Assembly: GCA_022647615.1 (NCBI GenBank)
Contig: JALCKZ010000001.1
Span: 2,096,178-2,160,177, forward strand
DNA: 64,000 nucleotides
Direction: 5' to 3'
Origin: Bacteroidales bacterium
GTDB lineage: Bacteria; Bacteroidota; Bacteroidia; Bacteroidales; UBA932
The notes beneath the pieces are model-generated. The model did not search any database, was not told the origin of the DNA, and was given only the letters and a program-made list of their open reading frames with translations. Every line of letters starts with the position of its first letter. Within the stretch, counting starts at the first letter, position 1. Both the position numbers and the translations under genes were made by a program. Of the stretch, positions 27,150 through 33,230 are shown piece after piece.

Positions 27150-28397
27150 ATGGCAGATATTGATGAGTCAAAAACAAATGGCGGACGTCTTTTCACGCCG
27201 GGTAAATTGGGGCCTATTACATTAAGAAACAGAGCAATACGTTCTGCAGCCTTTGAGAATATGGCAACAAACAATTCGCCTTCAGAGATGCTTTTCAATT
27301 ATCACAAAAGCGTAGCGGAAGGTGGAGCCGGGATGACAACTGTTGCGTATGCATCTGTTACTCAAAGCGGTCTGTCATTCAAAAATCAGCTCTGGCTGAG
27401 GCCGGAAATTATTCCGGGTCTGCGCAAAATGACTGATGCCATTCATGCCGCCGGCGCCGCTGCTTCCATACAGATTGGACATTGCGGAAACATGAGCCAC
27501 AGAAATTTGACAAAGTGTACTCCTCTCTCAGCATCAAGCGGTTTTAACATGTACGCCTATACGCTTTACAGAGGCCTTAAAGAGCATGAGATGATAGAGA
27601 TGGCAAAGAGTTACGGCACCGCCGTAAAACTTGCCAGAGAGGCGGGATTTGATTGCGTAGAAGTCCATGCAGGCCACGGATACTTGATAAGTCAGTTCCT
27701 TTCAAAATATACAAACCGACGCAAGGACCAATACGGAGGTCCCCTTTCCAACAGAATGAAATTCATGGATATGTGTATAAATGAGGCGCTTGAAGCATCT
27801 GAAGGGAAGTGCGCCGTCATTGCAAAAACAAATATGAGAGATGGTTTCAAGGGAGGCAATGACATAGAAGATGGACTGGAAATTGCAAAAGAATTAAAAA
27901 GAATCGGAATACAAGGAATGGTCCTGTCGGGAGGATTTGTAAGTAAAGCACCAATGTATGTTATGCGCGGCACTCTCCCAATGAAGAGCATGACTTACTA
28001 CATGCATCCGCTGTGGATAAAGTTTTTTGCAAAGATTTTCGGGCCAATGATTGTTCCGCCCGTACCTTTCCAAGAGGCTTATTTTCTGGAGGATGCGCTG
28101 CGCTTTAGAAAAGAAATTTCTAATGTTCCGCTGATATATGTAGGAGGTCTTGTGTGCCGCAAAAAAATAGAAGAGGTGCTCGGCGACGGATTTGAATTTG
28201 TTCAGATGGCCCGCGCTTTTGTGACACAGCCTGACTTTGTAAATAAAATGAAAGAGGGAGAGGAGAGCTGCGATTGCGGCCACTCCAACTATTGCATAGC
28301 AAGGATGTATTCTCTGGAAATGGCTTGCCACAAACACCTTACGGAGAAACTTCCAAAGAGTTTGGAAAATGAAATTGCAAGATTGGAAAATAAATAA
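27150..28397 (+). CDS. Old Yellow Enzyme-family flavin reductase (candidate delta4-3-oxosteroid 5-beta-reductase)
   Basis: 415-residue single TIM barrel of the NADH:flavin oxidoreductase family: LFTPGKLGPITLRNRAIRSA at the start, the IQIGHCGN strand, the active-site HAGHGYLISQFLS, the NRRKDQYGGPLSNR signature and LIYVGGLV / FVQMARAFVTQPDF phosphate-binding segments. It lacks the C-terminal FAD/NAD domains of BaiCD/BaiH-type enzymes but keeps a Cys-rich tail (CDCGHSNYC and a later ACHKH) in the place where relatives bind an iron-sulfur cluster, though the spacing is not canonical. OYE enzymes in bile-acid and steroid clusters reduce enone double bonds of the A ring; the location between 5AR and SDR genes supports that here. 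Confidence 0.87.
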   Translation: MADIDESKTNGGRLFTPGKLGPITLRNRAIRSAAFENMATNNSPSEMLFNYHKSVAEGGAGMTTVAYASVTQSGLSFKNQLWLRPEIIPGLRKMTDAIHAAGAAASIQIGHCGNMSHRNLTKCTPLSASSGFNMYAYTLYRGLKEHEMIEMAKSYGTAVKLAREAGFDCVEVHAGHGYLISQFLSKYTNRRKDQYGGPLSNRMKFMDMCINEALEASEGKCAVIAKTNMRDGFKGGNDIEDGLEIAKELKRIGIQGMVLSGGFVSKAPMYVMRGTLPMKSMTYYMHPLWIKFFAKIFGPMIVPPVPFQEAYFLEDALRFRKEISNVPLIYVGGLVCRKKIEEVLGDGFEFVQMARAFVTQPDFVNKMKEGEESCDCGHSNYCIARMYSLEMACHKHLTEKLPKSLENEIARLENK

Positions 28398-29310
28398 TCA
28401 AAGGAGATTTTCAGAAATACCTCTGCGTCCTTTCGCACTTGTAACGGGCGGAAGCAGCGGCATGGGTGCGGAGTATTCCAAACAGCTTGCAGCCCTTGGA
28501 TACAACATTCTGCTTGTCAGCAATCAAGAAAAAGCGGGGATAGATATGGCTGCACAAATATCTGAGCGGCAGCATTGTGCAAACTGCACGGAGTCTTTGT
28601 ACAAAGAGACAGAAGTTAAATATACAGGCACAGGACAATGTGTTATAGCGCTATACAGAAATCTTGCATTGCCGGATGCCGCGCAGGAGCTGTTTGATTA
28701 TTGCCAGCTGCACAATTTTGATATAGAAGTGCTGGTAAATAACGCCGGAATGTTCTTCTTTGAAGAAGTTACAGATGTATCTCCGGCAAAAATTGATACA
28801 ATATTAAATCTTCATATTCACACGCTTACAATGCTCTGCAGACTTTTTGGAGAGAAGATGAAGCAAAGGAAAACAAACGGAGGAGGTACGGCGGGTGTAG
28901 AACAGCCCAATGGTTACATTATCAACATGTCCTCCATCTCAACTTTCACCCCCTATTGCGGCATAACTCTGTATACTGCAACAAAGTCATACATAAGGAC
29001 TTTCAGCCGCGCATTTTATCTGGAGATGAAGAAGGCGGGAATACATGTTACGGTAATTTGCCCCGGTGCGGTAGCAACTCCGCTTTACAATTTGAAGAGC
29101 AATCTTATGAATCTTGGCGTACATCTTGGAATAATTGCGCGTCCGCAAAAGATTGTAAGACGGGCGCTTGCAGCATCTTATAAAGGGCGCAAGGAATGCA
29201 TTCCAACAATGCTGGACTACGCATATCGCCCCTTTTATGCCTTGGTTCCCGATAGTTTTAAATTTTATATGAGACGCAAATTGCATCTGGGAGAGTTTAA
29301 GAAAGTATAA
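28369..29310 (+). CDS. Short-chain dehydrogenase/reductase, candidate hydroxysteroid dehydrogenase
   Basis: 313 residues. Classical SDR features: TGGSSGMGAEYSKQLA cofactor loop (about 26-41), VLVNNAGMFFFEEV, INMSSIS with catalytic Ser, YTATKSY with catalytic Tyr/Lys, and CPGAVATPLY after the active site. The middle has an extra loop (about 65-85) with two Cys. Its closest flavour is the 17-beta-HSD12/ketoacyl-CoA reductase branch. The ATG overlaps the OYE gene by 29 bases, so translation is coupled. A role in oxidising or reducing a ring hydroxyl of a steroid substrate is inferred from the neighbours. Confidence 0.87.
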   Translation: MKLQDWKINNQRRFSEIPLRPFALVTGGSSGMGAEYSKQLAALGYNILLVSNQEKAGIDMAAQISERQHCANCTESLYKETEVKYTGTGQCVIALYRNLALPDAAQELFDYCQLHNFDIEVLVNNAGMFFFEEVTDVSPAKIDTILNLHIHTLTMLCRLFGEKMKQRKTNGGGTAGVEQPNGYIINMSSISTFTPYCGITLYTATKSYIRTFSRAFYLEMKKAGIHVTVICPGAVATPLYNLKSNLMNLGVHLGIIARPQKIVRRALAASYKGRKECIPTMLDYAYRPFYALVPDSFKFYMRRKLHLGEFKKV

Positions 29311-29311
29311 T

Positions 29312-30154
29312 ATGGAACGTATAGCAGTAATAACAGGAGCAACAGGAGGAATTGGAACAGAAGTATGCAAATACCTGATGACCAATAGATATAAAGTTTA
29401 TGCACTTTGCCGCAATATGCAAAAAGCAGAAGCGCTAAAAGAAGAGTGCGCCAAAATCTGCCGGGAGAAAAATATTAATCCTGCTCCTAACTTCCACATA
29501 ATACCGGCAGACATGGAGGATTTTGAAAGCGTTGATAATGCTGTGAAACACATTGTTACAGTCCTGGAGAAAAAAGAGTGGGAAGAGACCTCAATAGATT
29601 TGCTGATAAATAATGCAGGCGTCATTGCACCGGCAATGAAGATAACAAAGGATTTGCATGAGACAATGCTTCAAGTTAACTATCTGGCGCCCAGAAGAAT
29701 AACCACGTCACTCCTGCCATACATGAATCAGGAAGACGGCAAAATAATAAATACGGTTTCAGTAACAATGAATTGGTGGCCGCTGGATGACGATGACAGA
29801 AGATTCTACAGATTAAAGAATTACGGCCGTTCAAAGCTTTGCCTTGCGCTGTTTACCATTGCATTGAACCGCAAAATGCTCAAACAACACTCAAAAATTA
29901 GAGCAATTGCAGCTGATCCGGGTGTAGTAAACACTAAAATGATTACCATGCATAAATGGTATGATGCGCTGGCTGACAAGCTTTTTCGCCCATTCATCAA
30001 GAGTCCGGCCAGGGGAGCCAAAGCAATAATAAACGCAATAAATTGTGATGAAAGAGGAGAAACACGTTTGTGCAAAGAGAATAAAATCACTACTTTTAAA
30101 AGCGGCATCTATAAAGAGCTAGATAAAAACAAGGAAAAATTTAAAATAAAATAA
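29312..30154 (+). CDS. Short-chain dehydrogenase/reductase of the retinol-dehydrogenase type
   Basis: 280 residues: TGATGGIGTEVCKYL (about 9-23), LLINNAGVIAPAM, INTVSVT and NYGRSKL carrying the YxxxK catalytic pair, then ADPGVVNTKM. The long insertion after the first strands and the NYGRSK motif match retinol dehydrogenase/WWOX-like SDRs that act on lipophilic alcohols. It begins one base after the stop of the previous SDR and ends 12 bases before the DUF748 gene. Two different SDRs side by side would allow oxidation of one epimer and reduction to another, as in iso-bile-acid formation; this is inference. Confidence 0.87.
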   Translation: MERIAVITGATGGIGTEVCKYLMTNRYKVYALCRNMQKAEALKEECAKICREKNINPAPNFHIIPADMEDFESVDNAVKHIVTVLEKKEWEETSIDLLINNAGVIAPAMKITKDLHETMLQVNYLAPRRITTSLLPYMNQEDGKIINTVSVTMNWWPLDDDDRRFYRLKNYGRSKLCLALFTIALNRKMLKQHSKIRAIAADPGVVNTKMITMHKWYDALADKLFRPFIKSPARGAKAIINAINCDERGETRLCKENKITTFKSGIYKELDKNKEKFKIK

Positions 30155-30166
30155 TACAATATAAAT

Positions 30167-32014
30167 ATGTCAGTTTGGAGCAAACTTGGAAAAATTCCAA
30201 AGGTTATAATTTTAGTAGTAGCAATTGTTCTTGCTATAGTTATACTGCTAGGCATATTCAGCGGCCCCATTGCAAAGTACTACATTGAGCACCATGATAA
30301 AGAGCTGGTTGGCAGGAAGGTGCGCATAGAAAAATTAGTTATTAACCCCGTTTTCGGTACGGTAAAGGCGCGCAACCTTAACGTGTTTGAAAAAGATGAC
30401 AAGGCTCATTTTCTTGCATTTAGAAACTTGAATGCAAAAATGAGCGTTGTAAAATTGATATCTAAGAAGTTTAATATCAACAGGATAGAATTTGATTCCC
30501 TGGACATAAATATTCTTCAGAACGGAAAGAAGTTCAACTTTGATGATATTCTTGCAAAATTCAAGTCAGATCCATCAAAAAAGGATACCGCTGCAAAGCC
30601 TTGGATAATAGATATTAATAACATCGCTATTTTAAAAAGCCACTTAAATTATAAAGATTTGCAGGTGGGCAGCAAGTGGGGATTCAATAAAATCAACATC
30701 AAAATTCCGCGTGTTTACTTTGCCGGAAAGAATACTGATGCAGGTATAAATCTGAACTTTGCAGAAGGCGGTTCGCTCTCGGCAAAACTTGCCTACAATA
30801 TGGAGAGCAGCATGTATGACCTCAGCGTAATAATCCGCAAATTTACCCTGGAAGGTGTTCTGCCTTATGTACAGCAATCTTTGAATGCAGACAAAATGGG
30901 AGGTTTGCTTTCACTAAACATGCACGTGAAAGGAAATCAGGAACACATTCTGGAGGCGGACGTAAAAGGGCGCGCATCTATACACAATTTCTCTTTATCA
31001 TCTGAAAAAGAAGGACTTATAATATCTTTGGATAGCGCATCCACAAATATTGCGGACTTGGATTTAAGAAAGAACGTAGGCAGCTTTGACTACATCCGCC
31101 TATACAATCCAAAGACCCAGTACGTTATGCACAGGGACAGCACCAATAACTTCACATACCTGATGAAGAAATCATCCAAGAGTTCTTCCTCTAAGAGCGC
31201 ATCCTCTTCCAAGCCAATGAGAATCAGCATAAAAGAGATGCGTCTTTATGACGGCAATGTCACATATAAAGATGAAGCGCTTCCCGGAGGATTTGATTAC
31301 GCGCTAAGCGAGATTAATGTAATGGCAGATAATCTTAATCCAGATACGGACAACCATATAAAGGGTAATGCAGTTTTAGGCAAAGCAGGAAAAGTTAATT
31401 TTGACTGGGCAGGTAACTTTGATAACATGCGCAACATGGATTTGCGCCTGACACTTAAGAACATAGACTTTACTGACTTCACTCCATACTCTATGCACTT
31501 TGTAGGCAACAAGCTGGAAGGCGGCGTGCTGCAGTTTATCAGCCGCAACGTCATTAAGAATAACAAACTTGTCGGTGACAACAAATTGGAAATTTTTAAG
31601 CCAAAAGTCAGCAAGAGAATTAACCAAAACCCCGTTTACAAATTGCCGGTTCGTCTTGGAGTTTATGTTTTGACAGACCGCAAAGGGCTTATGGCCATGG
31701 ATTTACCTGTAACGGGAGATTTGGACAATCCTAAGTTCTCTTATAGAAAAATAATTTTCAAAGCTATAGGAAATGTATTGGTTAAAGTTGCGGTTGCTCC
31801 ATTCTCAGCAATAGGAAGTTTGTTTGGCGCAGGCAAAGAGAACTTTGACCACGTAGAATTTGATGCCGGGCTAAGTGATTTTAACACAAAGGAATATACA
31901 ACCTTTAAACAAATTGTAGAAGTTGCCGGGCACAAACCTCAAATGAGCGTAAAGTTTGACCAGGAGGTAAATATGAGCGAGGTAAAAAAGGACTTTACAC
32001 GGTATTTATGTTAA
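30167..32014 (+). CDS. DUF748/AsmA-like membrane-anchored protein, N-terminal 615 residues (frameshifted)
   Basis: Large periplasmic protein anchored by one N-terminal helix (about 12-35). The region KVRIEKLVINPVFGTVKARNLNVFEKDDK and later MRLYDGNVTYKDEALPGGF and LRLTLKNIDFTDFTPYS belong to the DUF748/AsmA-like beta-groove fold linked to lipid or outer-membrane homeostasis. The ORF ends abruptly (DFTRYLC, stop 32012-32014), while the next frame continues with the family's usual C-terminus. The break is at A-AAA-AAG (31984-31990). Either one A has been lost from a run of seven, or a -1 frameshift joins the two parts. It follows the SDR gene after 12 bases. Confidence 0.85.
   Translation: MSVWSKLGKIPKVIILVVAIVLAIVILLGIFSGPIAKYYIEHHDKELVGRKVRIEKLVINPVFGTVKARNLNVFEKDDKAHFLAFRNLNAKMSVVKLISKKFNINRIEFDSLDINILQNGKKFNFDDILAKFKSDPSKKDTAAKPWIIDINNIAILKSHLNYKDLQVGSKWGFNKINIKIPRVYFAGKNTDAGINLNFAEGGSLSAKLAYNMESSMYDLSVIIRKFTLEGVLPYVQQSLNADKMGGLLSLNMHVKGNQEHILEADVKGRASIHNFSLSSEKEGLIISLDSASTNIADLDLRKNVGSFDYIRLYNPKTQYVMHRDSTNNFTYLMKKSSKSSSSKSASSSKPMRISIKEMRLYDGNVTYKDEALPGGFDYALSEINVMADNLNPDTDNHIKGNAVLGKAGKVNFDWAGNFDNMRNMDLRLTLKNIDFTDFTPYSMHFVGNKLEGGVLQFISRNVIKNNKLVGDNKLEIFKPKVSKRINQNPVYKLPVRLGVYVLTDRKGLMAMDLPVTGDLDNPKFSYRKIIFKAIGNVLVKVAVAPFSAIGSLFGAGKENFDHVEFDAGLSDFNTKEYTTFKQIVEVAGHKPQMSVKFDQEVNMSEVKKDFTRYLC
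31984..31990 (+). other. A-AAA-AAG slippery heptamer at the DUF748 frame break
   Basis: Zero-frame codons are AAA AAG preceded by A, the same phase as the dnaX-type -1 slip site. Slipping here joins the 615-residue ORF to the frame of 32008-32412. An AGGAGG lies 16 bases upstream (31962-31967), followed by an in-frame ATG. I see no strong downstream stem-loop. Adding a single A to the run would also restore one continuous ORF. Confidence 0.5.
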
Positions 32015-32412
32015 AGAGAGATTTCTACAATTCCCGCCACTCAGCACATAAAGATACTCTTACACCTCAGACATTATTTGCAACAGACAGATTTGCCGAT
32101 ATAGATATTGAATCCAAAGAGGTTGGACAATTTGCAGATTCTCTGATGCTAACCAGAGGACTTATCCCTTCCATACAGGAGGGCAAGATGTATGACGCGG
32201 AGGAAAAAGCTCTTAAATTATACGGTGCAAACTGCGAACAGAGAATTCTGGAATTTGCTCAGAAACGCAATGAGAATTTGAGCAATTATATGACCAGAAT
32301 GAACATAAGCTCAAGCAGATACAACATCACCACCGCCCCTGCGGACTCCATGCGCGTCTACAAAGGCAAGCACATGTACAAGGTATCAGTAAGCATGCAG
32401 GGAGGAGACTAA
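32008..32412 (+). CDS. C-terminal segment of the DUF748 protein in the -1 frame
   Basis: 134 codons with no signal peptide or own promoter. It overlaps the upstream stop by seven bases. The pattern KRDFYNSRHSAHKDTL and then a helix LYGANCEQRILEFAQKRNENLSNYMTRMNISSSRYNITTAP is the usual end of DUF748 proteins, where an OmpA-like stretch of the type L-x-x-AEARAxxVxxYL is found. It is therefore read as the tail of the preceding gene, not an independent protein. If translation does not shift, this part is made only by re-initiation at ATG 32008. Confidence 0.75.
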   Translation: MLKRDFYNSRHSAHKDTLTPQTLFATDRFADIDIESKEVGQFADSLMLTRGLIPSIQEGKMYDAEEKALKLYGANCEQRILEFAQKRNENLSNYMTRMNISSSRYNITTAPADSMRVYKGKHMYKVSVSMQGGD

Positions 32413-32439
32413 AATTTTAACAATTAAAAACATAAAATC

Positions 32440-32769
32440 ATGAAAAAGTATTTTATTGATGTTATCAGAAATCATTACTTTGATTTTGAAGGAACCACAG
32501 ATGCAAAAAGCTTCTGGATGTTTTTTGGCTTTTCATTTCTATTAAATATCGCGCTAGGTCTAATAGACTGGGGTATTGGCTGGGACTTTTTAAATGAAGG
32601 CATATTATGTTTTATTTTCCAACTTGCAATACTTCTTCCATTCCTTGGCATAGGCGCAAGGAGACTTCACGATAGCGGCAAAAGCGGCTGGTGGTGGCTA
32701 ATAGCCCTGGTTCCGTTCATCGGTTGGATTGTATTGATAATCTTCTGGGTAATGCCTAAAAAGGCTTAA
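32440..32769 (+). CDS. DUF805 small membrane protein
   Basis: 109 residues with three or four hydrophobic helices. The signature GARRLHDSGKSGWWWLIALVPFIGWIVLIIFW is diagnostic for DUF805 (YhaH-like) proteins, whose function is unknown. The N-terminus has the common lead FDFEGTTDAKSFWMFFGF. It is the last gene of the rightward array and is followed by a strong terminator. Confidence 0.9.
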   Translation: MKKYFIDVIRNHYFDFEGTTDAKSFWMFFGFSFLLNIALGLIDWGIGWDFLNEGILCFIFQLAILLPFLGIGARRLHDSGKSGWWWLIALVPFIGWIVLIIFWVMPKKA

Positions 32770-32805
32770 TTATCCTCACGATAGATAATCTTGTGTTAAT
32801 CACAA

Positions 32806-32845
32806 GACAAAAAACAGCAAGCTAAATGCTTGCTGTTTTTTTGTC
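32806..32845 (+). terminator. Terminator after DUF805, usable in both directions
   Basis: CAGCAAGC and GCTTGCTG pair around TAAAT; the stem extends through A6/T7 and GAC/GTC. The T tract follows on the plus strand, and the A tract gives one on the minus strand. A smaller hairpin CTTGTG/CACAAG (32790-32795, 32801-32806) sits directly before it. Confidence 0.85.
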
Positions 32846-32846
32846 C

Positions 32847-32947
32847 GCGACCGCAGGGAGCGTGCATCTCCGTGGCGAAGCCACGTAAACCACAAATTGC
32901 CTTGCCGCTTTGTGGCAAGGCAACTAGCAGACTGCACAGCAGTCTGC
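32847..32947. repeat. Run of perfect hairpins in a non-coding stretch
   Basis: Three perfect stem-loops follow each other: CGTGGC-GAA-GCCACG (32871-32885), TTGCCTTGCC/GGCAAGGCAA with a 7-base loop (32897-32923) and GCAGACTGC-ACA-GCAGTCTGC (32927-32947). Before them, 32847-32862 (GCGACCGCAGGGAGCG) matches 14 of 16 bases of the core of the addA hairpin elements. The 459-base gap from 32770 to 33228 holds this, two terminators and a gene remnant, and no intact gene. Confidence 0.7.
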
Positions 32948-33025
32948 GTATAAGCCATAAGATATCAATTGATTCAAAAAGTGTAACTTGCACAGTAGAA
33001 AAAGATTCCGTTTAAAAATGATTGC

Positions 33026-33202
33026 ACCACAAACAAAAGTCACAAGGGGTTAAAAATCACCTTCATCCACGGAACCAGCGGTCACACCCTAAAAGATTCT
33101 ATAATAAAAGAACTTAGAACTCATTATCCATCATGCACTTATGAAGATGCCCCCTACTATAAATATGGAGTTGGAGGAGCTATCGTGATTACTATAAAAT
33201 AA
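33026..33202 (+). pseudogene. C-terminal remnant of a Smr-domain protein
   Basis: In one frame, ending at the TAA 33200-33202, the plus strand reads NKSHKGLKITFIHGTSG, then HTLKDSIIKELRTHYPSCTY, then EDAPYYKYGVGGAIVITIK. This matches the end of Smr domains (FIHG-x-G-x-GxLKxxIxxxL ... YEDA ... GxGGAxxVxI), as in the DUF2027/Smr proteins of Bacteroidetes. The frame is open only from 32999, has no suitable start, and the N-terminal part of the domain and protein is absent. The hairpin run lies immediately upstream, so the gene was probably broken there by insertion or deletion. Confidence 0.65.
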
Positions 33203-33230
33203 GAGCCGGCAAATCACCGGCTCTATTTTT
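33202..33230. terminator. Convergent-type terminator
   Basis: AGAGCCGG pairs with CCGGCTCT (33202-33209, 33217-33224), followed by ATTTTT. It lies between the Smr remnant and the end of the leftward fimbrial operon and could stop transcripts from either side. Confidence 0.75.

Noticed and set aside
27150..28397. OYE gene as BaiCD/BaiH-type 2,4-dienoyl-CoA reductase
   Set aside because: It is about 415 residues and lacks the C-terminal FAD/NAD-binding domains of those enzymes; the Cys spacing also differs.
32830..33015. 61-codon plus-strand ORF in the intergenic gap
   Set aside because: It runs through the hairpins; its sequence is explained by the repeats, and there is no start context or recognisable family.
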